A stretch of 64,000 nt of DNA from Rugosimonospora sp036494675 (GCA_036494675.1 DASXOA010000073.1:1-64000), one strand, 5' to 3'. Numbered from the stretch's first letter, positions 7,706-16,592 are shown. A program made the numbers and translations. The notes: a model not told the origin generated them from the sequence alone.

Positions 7706-10110
7706 CGATCATTGAGTACCTGCGTGACGTCCCGGCCGGCCGCGAGGACGACGGCTTCGGTGCCCTGCGTACCGAGCGGGGCAACCTGCCGCTGCACCGG
7801 CTCGACGTGCGGGCGACCATCACCGGGCTGGTCGCCGGGATCGAGCTCACCCAGGGCTTCCGCAACCCGCACGACGTGCCGCTGGAGGCCACCTACGTGT
7901 TCCCGCTGCCCGATCGGGCCGCGCTGACCGGGCTGAGGATGACCGCGGGGGACCGGGTCATCGACGGCGTACTGGAGGAGCGGGCCAGCGCCCGGAAGCG
8001 CTACGACCAGGCTCTCGCCGCCGGGCAGCGGGCCTCGATCGCCGAGGAGGACCGGCCGGACGTGTTCACCCTGCGGGTCGGCAACATCCTGCCGGGCGAG
8101 GAGGTGACCGTGGCACTGACCCTGGCCGGGCCGCTGTCGTTCGCGGACGGGCAGGCGGAGTTCAGGTTCCCGCTGGTGGTGGCTCCCCGCTACATCCCGG
8201 GTACCCCGCTGTCCGGGGAGCCGGTCGGGGACGGGTACGCGCCGGACACCGCCGCCGTACCGGACGCCTCACGGATCACCCCGCCGGTACTGCTGCCGGG
8301 TTTCCCGAACCCGGTCGACCTGTCCATCGAGGTCCGGCTGGACCCGGCCGGCCTGCCGTACAGCGGGGTCGCGTCCAGCCTGCACGCGGTCACCGAGACC
8401 GGCGGCGTGCTGCGCATCAATCCCGGTGAGCGGGTCGACCGGGACTTCATCCTCCGGCTGACCTACGGCGAGCTCCGGTCGGCCCTGGCGCTGTCCCCCG
8501 ATCCGGCCGCCGGACCCGCCGGGCCTGCCCGGCCCGACGAGGTGGCCGAGGGCACCTACCGGCTCACCATCCTGCCGCCGGAGTCCACCGTGCCGCCCCG
8601 GCCGAAGGATCTCGTGCTGCTGCTGGACCGTTCGGGAAGCATGGGCGGCTGGAAGATGGTCGCCGCCCGGCGGGCCGCGGCCCGGATCGTGGACACCCTC
8701 ACCGACACCGACCGGTTCGCCGTGCTCACCTTCGACCACCAGATCGACCGGGTCGGCGGGCTGCCGGACGGGCTGGTGGACGGTACCGACCGCAACCGGT
8801 ACCGGGCCGTGGAGCACCTGGCCGGCACGCGGTCGCGGGGCGGCACCGAGATGCTCGCTCCGCTGCGGGAAGGGCTGCGGCTGCTCGCCGACCCGTCCCG
8901 GGACCGGGTGCTGGTCCTGGTCACCGACGGCCAGGTGGGTAACGAGGACGAGCTGATCCGGGAGGTCGGTGGCGGGGCCGGCGGGGTCAGGATCCACTCG
9001 GTCGGCATCGACCGTGCCGTCAACGCCGGATTCCTCGGCCGGCTGGCCACGATCGGCGGCGGGCGCTGCGAACTGGTCGAGTCCGAGGAGCGGCTCGACG
9101 AGGCGATGGACCGCATCCACCGGCGCATCGCGGCCCCGCTGGTCACCGGCGTCCGGGTACGCGCCGAGGGGCTGGACCTCATCGACGGTACGGCGGCTCC
9201 GGCCCGGGTCCCGGACCTGTTCCCCGGGGTGCCGCTGGTGGTCGCGGGCCGGTACCGGGGGCCGGCGGCCGGCACGGTCACGGTGACCGGTACCGACCGC
9301 GACGGTGGCGCCTGGCGGGCCGAGGTGCCCGCGACCGTGGTGGACTCGCCGGCGTCGTCCGCCATCTGGGCCCGCGCTCACCTGCGCGACCTGGAGGACC
9401 GGTACACGGTGACCACGAACCGCGCGCTGGAGCAGGACATCGTGGCCACCTCGCTGCGCTTCGGCGTGCTGTGCCGGTTCACCGCGTACGTGGCGGTCGA
9501 TCCGCGGGTGGTCGCCGAGGGCGGGCCGGCGCACCGCGTGATGCAGCCGGTCGAGCTGCCGTCCGGCTGGGCGGGCATGCCGGCGCCCGGCGGCCCCCCG
9601 TTGCCGGGCCCGATGGCGGCGGCCATGACCGGCATCCAGGAGGAGCGGCCCCTGCGGGCGGCCATGTTCGCGCGCCCCCGCCGGGCGGCGTCAACCGCAT
9701 CGGGGGGACCGGCGGCACCCGCGTCGCCTGCGGCACCCCGGGGGCTGTTGGGGCGCGGGCCGGGGCTGGGCGGGCTGTTCGGGCGTGGTTCGGGGCCGGC
9801 GGCCGAGGCCACCGTCGGGGAGTTGGCCGGCCTGGAGGCCCGTGCGCTGCGGGCGGCCGAGGGCGAACCGGCGGCGTGGCGCGCCGAACTGCTCGACGAC
9901 CTCGCCAGCCGGCTCGACGCGCAGGCCAGGTGGCTGGCGTCCGGAGCCGTCGCCGACGGGTTGCGCGAGCTGGTCGCCGCGCTACGTGACGATGCGGTAC
10001 CGCTGGCGGAGCGGTGGGCGCGGGCGCTGGCGGTGCTGGACCGGCTGGCGTCCGGCGGTGCGCCAGGCCCGGACACGGCCGGACCGGAAGCCTTCTGGCG
10101 TCCGCGCTGA
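7702..10110 (+). CDS. VIT domain and von Willebrand factor A domain protein
   Basis: An 802-residue protein. A VIT (vault/inter-alpha-trypsin) domain fills residues about 1-140 (LPLHRLDVRATITGLVAGIE, then RKRYDQALAAGQRAS). A VWA domain begins near residue 300 with the MIDAS motif DRSGSMGG, and continues with GGTEM and VTDGQ for metal binding. The tail is Pro/Gly/Ala-rich, followed by a helical segment near residues 700-790. No signal peptide or membrane segment is seen, so it is likely cytoplasmic. VIT-VWA proteins are widespread in bacteria but poorly understood. The ATG overlaps the MerR-like gene (ATGA), suggesting that the regulator controls or works with it. Confidence 0.88.
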   Translation: MTIIEYLRDVPAGREDDGFGALRTERGNLPLHRLDVRATITGLVAGIELTQGFRNPHDVPLEATYVFPLPDRAALTGLRMTAGDRVIDGVLEERASARKRYDQALAAGQRASIAEEDRPDVFTLRVGNILPGEEVTVALTLAGPLSFADGQAEFRFPLVVAPRYIPGTPLSGEPVGDGYAPDTAAVPDASRITPPVLLPGFPNPVDLSIEVRLDPAGLPYSGVASSLHAVTETGGVLRINPGERVDRDFILRLTYGELRSALALSPDPAAGPAGPARPDEVAEGTYRLTILPPESTVPPRPKDLVLLLDRSGSMGGWKMVAARRAAARIVDTLTDTDRFAVLTFDHQIDRVGGLPDGLVDGTDRNRYRAVEHLAGTRSRGGTEMLAPLREGLRLLADPSRDRVLVLVTDGQVGNEDELIREVGGGAGGVRIHSVGIDRAVNAGFLGRLATIGGGRCELVESEERLDEAMDRIHRRIAAPLVTGVRVRAEGLDLIDGTAAPARVPDLFPGVPLVVAGRYRGPAAGTVTVTGTDRDGGAWRAEVPATVVDSPASSAIWARAHLRDLEDRYTVTTNRALEQDIVATSLRFGVLCRFTAYVAVDPRVVAEGGPAHRVMQPVELPSGWAGMPAPGGPPLPGPMAAAMTGIQEERPLRAAMFARPRRAASTASGGPAAPASPAAPRGLLGRGPGLGGLFGRGSGPAAEATVGELAGLEARALRAAEGEPAAWRAELLDDLASRLDAQARWLASGAVADGLRELVAALRDDAVPLAERWARALAVLDRLASGGAPGPDTAGPEAFWRPR

Positions 10111-10154
10111 GAGTCAGGCCGCGCTGAGAGTCAGGCCGCGCTGAGAGTCAGGGA
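10104..10154 (+). repeat. 17-bp tandem repeat (x3) spanning the VIT-VWA stop codon
   Basis: GCGCTGAGAGTCAGGCC is present at 10104-10120 and 10121-10137, with a third copy at 10138-10154 differing only at its end. The TGA stop at 10108-10110 lies in the first copy, so each copy repeats a stop codon. Confidence 0.85.
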
Positions 10155-10206
10155 ACCGGCCGGGGCGAGGGTACGCGCCGGCCGGCTCCGCCATGCCCGT
10201 CGACGC

Positions 10207-11370
10207 CTACGCGCCCGCCTGCTCCGGCGGGGGCAGCTTCAGCACCCACCGGTACGCCTGCACCAGACCCATGTCGAAGCCGGCCGCCGAGCCCCACAGG
10301 AACAGCCGGAAGCGCCGGTACAGCGGCTCACCCCAGCGCTTGACGACATCGTCGCGCGCCGCGTCCAGCCGCTGCGCCCAGCGCTTGCAGGTCAGGTGGT
10401 AGTTGTGCCGGTCGTCCTGGACGCTGATCAGCTCGAACGGGGAGTGGGCCACCTCCCGCAGGTACTGGTGCAGCAGCAGCGGCGACTGGCCGCCCGGGTA
10501 GACGTACCGGCTCATGAACGTGGAGATCCGGTGCTTGGTACGCATGCCCAGCGCGTCCAGGTACACCGAGCCGCCCGGCTTGAGCAGCTCGGCGTACTTG
10601 CGCAGGGTGGTCTTGTAGTCGGGCAGGTGCTCCGTGACGCCCATGTTCACGATCGCGTCGTAGCGCTGCGGGCTCTGGTACCCGAAGATGTGTTCGCGCA
10701 CGACCCGGGCCGACGTGAGGTTCTCTCGCTCGATGAGGTCGTTGAGGTAACGCTCGGACTCCTTCGAGAGGGTCAGCGTGGTCACCTGGATGTCGCGCTT
10801 GGCCGCGTACTCGACGAACGCGCCCCAGCCGCCGCCGACCTCCAGCACGTGGTCGCCCGGCTTGACCCCGATCGCCTCCACGGCCAGTTCCATCTTGCGG
10901 GTCATCGCGTCTTCCAGGGGTTCGTCGTCGTAGGCGAAGACCCCCTCGGTGTAGCACCGGTGCCGGTTGTCCAGGAACGTCAGGAAGAATTCCGAGTCCT
11001 CGTCGTAGTGCGCGGAGATCGACCGGCGGTCGTGCTCCCGGCGCCCGCGCACCAGCGCCGGGGCGAACTGCGACACCCAGGCGACCGGATGGATGTCGTG
11101 GAAGAACCGGCGCATCTTCAGCGCGGCGGACAGGTCACCGTCGACGTCCAGCCAGCCCTCCAGGTAGGCCACGGCGACGCCGAACTGGTCCAGCCCGGCG
11201 AGCGCCTTGGCGCCGCGGGCATCGGTCACGGTGATGGTGAACGCCGGGTCCCCGGTGCCGAAGGCGTGTGCCGGCGCTCCGGGGCCGGGAGCCACCGCGA
11301 ACGGCACCGCTGGGCGATTGGCGAAGAACTTCTGGTACCTGCGCTGTAGCGGCGCGATCAAGTCAGCCAC
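10207..11370 (-). CDS. Cyclopropane-fatty-acyl-phospholipid synthase-like SAM methyltransferase
   Basis: A 387-residue class I SAM-dependent methyltransferase of the CFA synthase/mycolic-acid methyltransferase type. The SAM-binding motif VLEVGGGWGAF is at about residues 175-185, preceded by the family's HYDEDSEFFLTFLD near residue 121 and followed by NMGVTEHLPDY and KPGGSVYLDALG. The N-terminal part (FGVAVAYLEGWLDVDGDL) is the usual SCP2-like CFA N-domain. CFA synthases methylate unsaturated lipid chains, but related enzymes act on other lipids, so the substrate is uncertain. The GTG start lies 6 nt after TACATT on the minus strand; the frame stays open upstream only across thrS. Confidence 0.85.
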   Translation of the reverse strand: MADLIAPLQRRYQKFFANRPAVPFAVAPGPGAPAHAFGTGDPAFTITVTDARGAKALAGLDQFGVAVAYLEGWLDVDGDLSAALKMRRFFHDIHPVAWVSQFAPALVRGRREHDRRSISAHYDEDSEFFLTFLDNRHRCYTEGVFAYDDEPLEDAMTRKMELAVEAIGVKPGDHVLEVGGGWGAFVEYAAKRDIQVTTLTLSKESERYLNDLIERENLTSARVVREHIFGYQSPQRYDAIVNMGVTEHLPDYKTTLRKYAELLKPGGSVYLDALGMRTKHRISTFMSRYVYPGGQSPLLLHQYLREVAHSPFELISVQDDRHNYHLTCKRWAQRLDAARDDVVKRWGEPLYRRFRLFLWGSAAGFDMGLVQAYRWVLKLPPPEQAGA

Positions 11371-11376
11371 GGCGTC

Positions 11377-11382
11377 AATGTA
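11377..11382 (-). promoter_or_regulatory. -10 hexamer TACATT of leaderless methyltransferase gene
   Basis: On the minus strand TACATT ends 6 nt before the GTG at 11370, predicting a leaderless mRNA. Confidence 0.45.
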
Positions 11383-11425
11383 GCTTGCCCCGGACGTCGC
11401 TGACAGGTGCTCCCCGGTTGCCGGA

Positions 11426-11431
11426 TAGCAT
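11426..11431 (+). promoter_or_regulatory. -10 hexamer TAGCAT upstream of thrS
   Basis: TAGCAT lies 36 nt before the thrS start and would give a leader of about 30 nt holding the AAGGAG ribosome-binding site (11456-11461). No T-box-like leader fits in this space. Confidence 0.4.
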
Positions 11432-11467
11432 CGGGTGCGCGTATCCCACCTTCCTAAGGAGAGCAGC

Positions 11468-13465
11468 GTGGCCGATTCCGTCGTCGTCCCCGCCGGCACG
11501 GCGGGCGCCGACGCGGTGGCCGCGGCCGGCCTGCCGTTGGCCGGCCCCCGCGCCGTCGTGGTGGTTCGCGACCCGGAGGGCCGCCTGCGCGACCTGTCCT
11601 GGGTGCCGGAGGTCGAGACCACGGTCACTGCGGTGGGCATCGACGAACCGGACGGGCTCACCGTGCTGCGCCACTCGAGCGCGCACGTGCTGGCGCAGGC
11701 CGTGCAGAGCGTGTTCCCGGAGGCGAAGCTCGGCATCGGGCCGCCGATCACCAGCGGCTTCTACTACGACTTCGACGTGGCCAGGCCCTTCCAGCCGGAG
11801 GATCTGGACAAGCTCGAGAAGCGCATGCAGGAGATCATCAAGGCCGGCCAGCTGTTCCGGCGGCGCCGCTTCGACTCGCTGGAGCAGGCGAAGGCCGAGC
11901 TGGCCGCCGAGCCGTTCAAGCTGGAGCTCGTCGACCTCAAGGGCGACGTCGACGCGTCCGAGGTGATGGAGGTCGGCGGCGGCGAGCTGACCATCTACGA
12001 CAACATCGACCCGAAGACCGGCGAGCGCTGCTGGAGCGACCTGTGCCGGGGCCCGCACCTGCCCAGCACGAGGCTGATCGGCGCGTTCAAGCTGATGCGT
12101 ACCGCCGCCGCGTACTGGCGGGGCGACGAGCGCAACCCGCAGCTCCAGCGGGTGTACGGCACCGCGTGGCCCACCCGGGACGAGCTGAAGAACTACCTGC
12201 GCCTGCTGGACGAGGCGGCCCGGCGTGATCACCGCAGGCTGGGTGCCGAGCTGGACCTGTTCAGCTTCCCGGACGAGATCGGCTCCGGCCTCGCCGTCTT
12301 CCACCCCAAGGGCGGCATCATCCGCCGGGAGCTGGAGAACTACTCCCGGCAGCGGCACGAGCAGGCCGGGTACTCGTTCGTGAACACCCCGCACATCACC
12401 AAGGGGCACCTGTTCGAGACGTCCGGGCACCTGGCCTGGTACGCCGATGCGATGTACCCGCCGATGGAGCTTGAGGGGGCCAACTACTACCTCAAGCCGA
12501 TGAACTGCCCGTTCCACAACCTGATCTTCAGGGCGCGCGGGCGGTCGTACCGGGAGTTGCCGCTGCGGCTGTTCGAGTTCGGCTCGGTGTACCGGTTCGA
12601 GAAGTCCGGCGTGGTGCACGGGTTGACCCGGGTCCGCGGCATGACCCAGGACGACGCGCACATCTACTGCACCCCGGACCAGCTGCAGGACGAGCTGAAG
12701 TCGCTGCTGGGCTTCGTGCTGAACCTGTTGAGCGACTACGGCCTGGAGGACTTCTACCTGGAGCTGTCCACCCGCAACGAGGAGAAGTTCGTCGGCAGCG
12801 ACGAGAGCTGGGCCGAGGCCACCGAGGCGCTGCGCACCGCGGCGCTGGACTCCGGCCTGGAACTGGTCCCCGACCCGGGCGGCGCGGCCTTCTACGGCCC
12901 CAAGATCTCGGTCCAGGCGAAGGACGCCATCGGCCGTACCTGGCAGATGTCCACGATCCAGGTCGACTTCAACCAGCCCGAGCGCTTCGGCCTGGAGTAC
13001 CAGTCGGCGGAGGGTGGCCGGCAGCGGCCCGTCATGATCCACAGGGCGCTGTTCGGCTCGATCGAGCGGTTCTTCGGCGTGCTCACCGAGCACTACGCCG
13101 GGGCGTTCCCGGCCTGGCTGGCGCCGGTACAGGTGGTGGGCATCCCGATCCGCGACGAGCACACGGCGTACCTGGCCGAGTTCGTGGACGCGCTGCGGGC
13201 CGAGGGGCTGCGGGCGGAGGTCGACTCGTCGGACGACCGGATGCAGAAGAAGATCCGCACGGCCCAGCAGCAGAAGATCCCGTTCATGGCGATCGCCGGC
13301 GATCAGGACGTGGCCGACGGTACCGTCTCGTTCCGCTACCGGGACGGCTCGCAGCGCAACGGGGTGCCACTGGCCGAGGCGGTCGCGCACGTCCGCGACG
13401 TGGTCCATTCCCGTACCAACGTGGGTCCGTCGGCGCCGGCCGCCGCCTCGTCGCCGACCGACTGA
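11468..13465 (+). CDS. thrS: Threonyl-tRNA synthetase
   Basis: A 665-residue class II enzyme that attaches threonine to tRNA-Thr. After a short TGS-like N-terminus comes the editing domain (HSSAH at residues 69-73, and CWSDLCRGPHLPSTR further on), then the catalytic core with MNCPFHNLIF near residue 345, motif 2 and a motif-3 region near GSIERFFGVLTEHYAG, and the anticodon-binding domain. The GTG at 11468 is chosen because AAGGAG sits 6 nt upstream; an in-frame GTG at 11435 has no such site. In M. tuberculosis thrS also leads the HIT-pgsA-patA-pimA block; here other genes are inserted between them. Confidence 0.97.
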   Translation: MADSVVVPAGTAGADAVAAAGLPLAGPRAVVVVRDPEGRLRDLSWVPEVETTVTAVGIDEPDGLTVLRHSSAHVLAQAVQSVFPEAKLGIGPPITSGFYYDFDVARPFQPEDLDKLEKRMQEIIKAGQLFRRRRFDSLEQAKAELAAEPFKLELVDLKGDVDASEVMEVGGGELTIYDNIDPKTGERCWSDLCRGPHLPSTRLIGAFKLMRTAAAYWRGDERNPQLQRVYGTAWPTRDELKNYLRLLDEAARRDHRRLGAELDLFSFPDEIGSGLAVFHPKGGIIRRELENYSRQRHEQAGYSFVNTPHITKGHLFETSGHLAWYADAMYPPMELEGANYYLKPMNCPFHNLIFRARGRSYRELPLRLFEFGSVYRFEKSGVVHGLTRVRGMTQDDAHIYCTPDQLQDELKSLLGFVLNLLSDYGLEDFYLELSTRNEEKFVGSDESWAEATEALRTAALDSGLELVPDPGGAAFYGPKISVQAKDAIGRTWQMSTIQVDFNQPERFGLEYQSAEGGRQRPVMIHRALFGSIERFFGVLTEHYAGAFPAWLAPVQVVGIPIRDEHTAYLAEFVDALRAEGLRAEVDSSDDRMQKKIRTAQQQKIPFMAIAGDQDVADGTVSFRYRDGSQRNGVPLAEAVAHVRDVVHSRTNVGPSAPAAASSPTD

Positions 13466-13516
13466 TCCGGCCGGTCGTTCGGCCCGGCCGGTCGTTCAGC
13501 TCAGCTGGTCGCTCGG

Positions 13517-13568
13517 CCCGGCCGGGCCAGGTCGGCGTTCAGCCCAGCTGGGCCAGGTCCGCGTTCAG
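13517..13568 (-). repeat. 26-bp tandem duplication at the end of the broken short gene
   Basis: Two adjacent 26-bp copies, 13517-13542 and 13543-13568, match at 23 positions. On the minus strand they read TGAACGC...GACCTGGCCC, and the original stop of the gene (13539-13541) lies in the second copy. Confidence 0.7.
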
Positions 13569-14000
13569 CAGGTCGCGGTCCTCCGGGTCGGTGACCCCGT
13601 CCGCGGCCGACCGGGCCAGGTCAAGCTCCCGTCACGCGTCGCCGGCGCGTCCGGCCATCCGGTGGGCCCGGGCGATCGCCTCGTGTGCGAAGGCCCGGTC
13701 GAACGGTCCGAGGTCGTGCCGTTCGACCACGTCACGGCAGCGCTCGCCGTGGTACAGGGCCGGCTCGGCCCGGCCGAGCACCGCGTACACCCGGGAGATC
13801 TGCCACTCGCCGCGGGCCCGGTGCACCGGCTCGCCGGCCACCCCCCAGTGGTACCGGCTGGCATGCGCCGCGTGCAGCATGGTGTCGTCCTCGTCCGGGC
13901 CGCGGTCGGTCCGTTCCAGCAGGTCCCAGACCCGGTTGAACAGGGTGGCGGCCAGCCGGCGCTCGTCGTCCGGGTCCAGGGTGAAGGCGGTGGCGGGCAT
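13539..14000 (-). pseudogene. Conserved short actinobacterial protein interrupted by an in-frame TGA
   Basis: From the ATG at 14000, behind a strong GGAGGA site, a 122-residue reading frame runs to a TGA at 13632-13634 (GDA-stop-RELDLARSAADG). After the stop the same frame continues for 30 sensible codons to a second stop at 13539-13541. The family as I recall it reads through with a conserved residue at this place, so a single G-to-A change of TGG (Trp) to TGA is the simple explanation. The visible part has DERRLAATLFNRVWDLLE and DDTMLHAAHASRYHWG, with alpha-helical TPR-like character. The truncated protein may still work. Function is unknown; a sequencing error is also possible. Confidence 0.6.
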
Positions 14001-14101
14001 CGGGTCCTCCCGGAGGGCTCCTGTGCGGGACGGTGGTCCGCAGACTACGGGGCGGGTGGGTCGCACCCCGGCGATGGGTGCGGGTCGGGAGCGGGCGCCC
14101 G

Positions 14102-14107
14102 TAGGAT
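14102..14107 (+). promoter_or_regulatory. -10 hexamer TAGGAT of leaderless HIT gene
   Basis: TAGGAT ends 7 nt before the GTG at 14115. No ribosome-binding site precedes that codon, which supports a leaderless start. Confidence 0.55.
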
Positions 14108-14114
14108 CTTTTGG

Positions 14115-14678
14115 GTGCCCACCGAGAATGAGAGCCACCCCGGCGTACCCGACAACCTGGAGCGGCTGTGGACGCCCCACCGGATGTCCTATGTCAGCGG
14201 GTCCGACCGGCCCGAGGGCGGGTATGAGCCCCCCAGCGGTTGCCCGTTCTGCCTGGCGCCCCAGGCCGACGAGGAGCACAGCCTGGTGGTGGCGCGGGGC
14301 GAGGTGGTGTACGCGGTGCTCAACCTGTACCCGTACAACCCCGGTCACCTGCTCGTCTGCCCGTACCGGCACATAGCGGACTATCCCGACCTGACCGGCC
14401 CGGAGACGACGGAACTCGCCCAGTTCACCCAGCAGGCGATGAAGGTGATCCGGCGCGTCAGCGGTGCGCACGGATTCAACGTCGGCATGAACCAGGGCGG
14501 GGTGGCGGGCGCGGGCATCGCCGGGCACCTGCACCAGCACGTGGTTCCGCGGTGGGGTGGCGACGCCAACTTCATGCCGGTCATCGGGCAGACCAAGGTG
14601 CTGCCTCAGCTGTTGAGGGATACCCGACAGCTGTTGATGAAGGTGTGGGGTGATCGTGACGGCAGTCACCTCGATTAG
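14115..14678 (+). CDS. HIT-family protein, probable Ap4A phosphorylase
   Basis: A 187-residue histidine-triad nucleotide-binding protein. It has a CPFCLAP zinc/nucleotide-domain start near residue 41, GFNVGMNQGGVAGAGIAGH, and the triad HLHQHVVPRW near residues 138-147. The orthologue at this place in M. tuberculosis (Rv2613c, before pgsA) was shown to be an Ap4A phosphorylase; the same activity is inferred here. The GTG start is the one placed 7 nt after TAGGAT; the open frame extending upstream lies opposite the neighbouring minus-strand gene. It ends inside the operator of the following MFS gene. Confidence 0.88.
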   Translation: MPTENESHPGVPDNLERLWTPHRMSYVSGSDRPEGGYEPPSGCPFCLAPQADEEHSLVVARGEVVYAVLNLYPYNPGHLLVCPYRHIADYPDLTGPETTELAQFTQQAMKVIRRVSGAHGFNVGMNQGGVAGAGIAGHLHQHVVPRWGGDANFMPVIGQTKVLPQLLRDTRQLLMKVWGDRDGSHLD

Positions 14679-14699
14679 TTAGCCTCGGTCAACTAACCT
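14675..14699 (+). promoter_or_regulatory. Operator-like inverted repeat and -10 of the MFS gene
   Basis: TTAGTT (14675-14680) and AACTAA (14691-14696) are perfect inverted arms 10 nt apart. The -10-like TAACCT (14694-14699) overlaps the right arm and ends 6 nt before the GTG start, so a repressor bound here would block the promoter. The arms are AT-rich in a GC-rich setting. The regulator is not encoded next door. Confidence 0.55.
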
Positions 14700-14705
14700 T
14701 GACGG

Positions 14706-16472
14706 GTGAATCAACCCCGGGCTGCGCGATTCGACCGCGACCACCCTCGGTACAAATGGGTGGCGCTGTCTAACACCACCGTCGGCATGCTGCTGGCCAC
14801 GGTGAACTCATCGATCGTGATCATTTCGCTGCCGGCGATCTTCAATGGCATCCACCTCGACCCGCTGGCGGCGGGCAACGTCAGCTACCTGCTCTGGATG
14901 CTGATGGGCTTCCTGCTGGTCTCGGCCGTCCTGGTGGTGGCCCTCGGCCGGATGGGTGACATGTTCGGCCGGGTCAAGCTGTACAACCTCGGCTTCGTGG
15001 TGTTCACCGTCGCCTCGATCGCCCTGTCGCTGGATCCGTTCCTGCACGGCGCCGGCGCGCTGTGGCTGATCGGCTGGCGGGTGGTGCAGGCGGTCGGCGG
15101 CGCGATGGTGTTCGCCAACTCGACGGCGATCCTGACCGACGCGTTCCCGGCCCGACAGCGCGGCATGGCGTTGGGCATCAACCAGGTGGCCGCGATCGCC
15201 GGTTCGTTCATCGGACTGGTCCTCGGCGGGGTCCTCGCCGAGTGGGACTGGCGCGCCGTGTTCTGGGTCAGCGTGCCGATCGGCATCGTGGGCACCATCT
15301 GGTCGTACGTGTCCCTGCACGAGTTGGGCGCCCGCAACCCGGGCCGGCTGGACTGGTGGGGCAACGCCACGTTCGCGATCGGCCTGTCCGCGCTGCTGGC
15401 CGGCATCACGTACGGCATCCAGCCCTACGGCGGGCACAACACCGGCTGGTCCAACCCGTGGGTGCTGGCCGGCCTCATCGGCGGCGTCGCGTTGCTGGTG
15501 GTGTTCTGCTTCATCGAGGCGCACGTCGCCGAGCCGATGTTCCACCTCGCGTTGTTCAAGAACCGGACGTTCGCCTCCGCGAACCTGGCCGGGTTGCTCG
15601 CCGCGATCAGCCGCGGCGGCATGCAGTTCATGCTGATCATCTGGTTGCAGGGCATCTGGCTGCCGCTGCACGGCTTCAGCTACGAGTCCACCCCGCTGTG
15701 GGCCGGCATCTACCTGCTCCCGCTGACGGTGGGCTTCCTGGTGGCCGGGCCGGTCTCCGGCTGGCTGTCCGACCGGTTCGGGGTCAAGCCGTTCGCGGTC
15801 GGTGGTGCCCTGGTCGTCGCGGCCAGCTTCATCGGCCTGGTGGTGCTGCCGGTGAACTTCCCGTACTGGCTGTTCGCCCTGCTGGTACTCGTCAACGGGC
15901 TCGGCTCCGGGCTGTTCTCCTCGCCCAACGCCTCGGCCGTCATGGGCTCGGTACCGGCCGCTCAGCGCGGTGCCGCGTCCGGCATGCGCGGCACGTTCTT
16001 CAACTCCGGTGCGGCGCTGTCCATCGGCATCTTCTTCAGCCTCATGATCATCGGGTTGGCGGCGACCCTGCCACACACGCTGACCAGCGGCCTGGAGGCC
16101 CAGGGCGTACCGTCGTCGATCGCCACGCAGATCGGCGCGCTGCCCCCGGTGGGCAGCCTGTTCGCGGCGTTCCTCGGGTACAACCCGCTGGCGCAGTTGC
16201 TCGGCCCGTACGGCGTGCTGAACCACCTGCCCGCAGGTCACGCCGCGACCCTGACCGGCAAGGAGTTCTTCCCCAACCTGATCTCCGGACCGTTCCACCA
16301 CGGCCTGGTCGTGGTGTTCATCGCGGCGGCGGCGATGAGCGTGGTCGCGGCGATCGCATCGGTCATCGACAACGGATCGCGCGGGGCCTCGCCGGCCCGT
16401 CCGCTCGGCTCCACCGACGCCAACGCGGTCGCGGACACCCCGTCCACCGAGATCATCGAGGCGTCGCGCTGA
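14706..16472 (+). CDS. MFS drug/solute exporter (DHA2, 14-segment type)
   Basis: A 588-residue membrane transporter with about fourteen hydrophobic segments. The first segment (VALSNTTVGMLLATVNSSIVIISLP) and ALGRMGDMFGRVK in the 2-3 loop are typical of EmrB/QacA-type proton antiporters. The second half carries LSDRFGVKPFAVGG, the repeated loop motif. Residues near 475-535 form a longer outside loop. Substrate is unknown. It stands alone between a repressor-type operator and a strong terminator, a simple inducible export cassette whose regulator lies elsewhere. The GTG start is leaderless by spacing. Confidence 0.9.
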   Translation: MNQPRAARFDRDHPRYKWVALSNTTVGMLLATVNSSIVIISLPAIFNGIHLDPLAAGNVSYLLWMLMGFLLVSAVLVVALGRMGDMFGRVKLYNLGFVVFTVASIALSLDPFLHGAGALWLIGWRVVQAVGGAMVFANSTAILTDAFPARQRGMALGINQVAAIAGSFIGLVLGGVLAEWDWRAVFWVSVPIGIVGTIWSYVSLHELGARNPGRLDWWGNATFAIGLSALLAGITYGIQPYGGHNTGWSNPWVLAGLIGGVALLVVFCFIEAHVAEPMFHLALFKNRTFASANLAGLLAAISRGGMQFMLIIWLQGIWLPLHGFSYESTPLWAGIYLLPLTVGFLVAGPVSGWLSDRFGVKPFAVGGALVVAASFIGLVVLPVNFPYWLFALLVLVNGLGSGLFSSPNASAVMGSVPAAQRGAASGMRGTFFNSGAALSIGIFFSLMIIGLAATLPHTLTSGLEAQGVPSSIATQIGALPPVGSLFAAFLGYNPLAQLLGPYGVLNHLPAGHAATLTGKEFFPNLISGPFHHGLVVVFIAAAAMSVVAAIASVIDNGSRGASPARPLGSTDANAVADTPSTEIIEASR

Positions 16473-16490
16473 CGGCCTGACCAGTCGCTC

Positions 16491-16527
16491 GGTCGGGGGC
16501 CGCCTCGCACAGAGGCGGCCCCCGACC
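16491..16527 (+). terminator. Strong intrinsic-type hairpin after the MFS gene
   Basis: A perfect 16-bp GC-rich stem (16491-16506 with 16512-16527) closes a 5-nt loop, GCACA. It lies 19 bp after the MFS stop and lacks a long T run, as is usual in high-GC actinobacteria. Confidence 0.85.
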
Positions 16528-16592
16528 TATTGCGGCCCCCGATGCGACTGGCGTAAAGTCCCGGACCTTGCCCCACGCCCCTCGGGAGTTCC

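Noticed and set aside
8269..9534. 421-codon minus-strand frame opposite the VIT-VWA gene
   Set aside because: Shadow frame: no domain, His/Arg/Pro-rich, whereas the plus strand codes VIT and VWA with MIDAS.
11371..11467. T-box leader before thrS
   Set aside because: The space is under 100 bp and no specifier loop or T-box consensus is seen; the same was true before hisS, aspS and alaS.
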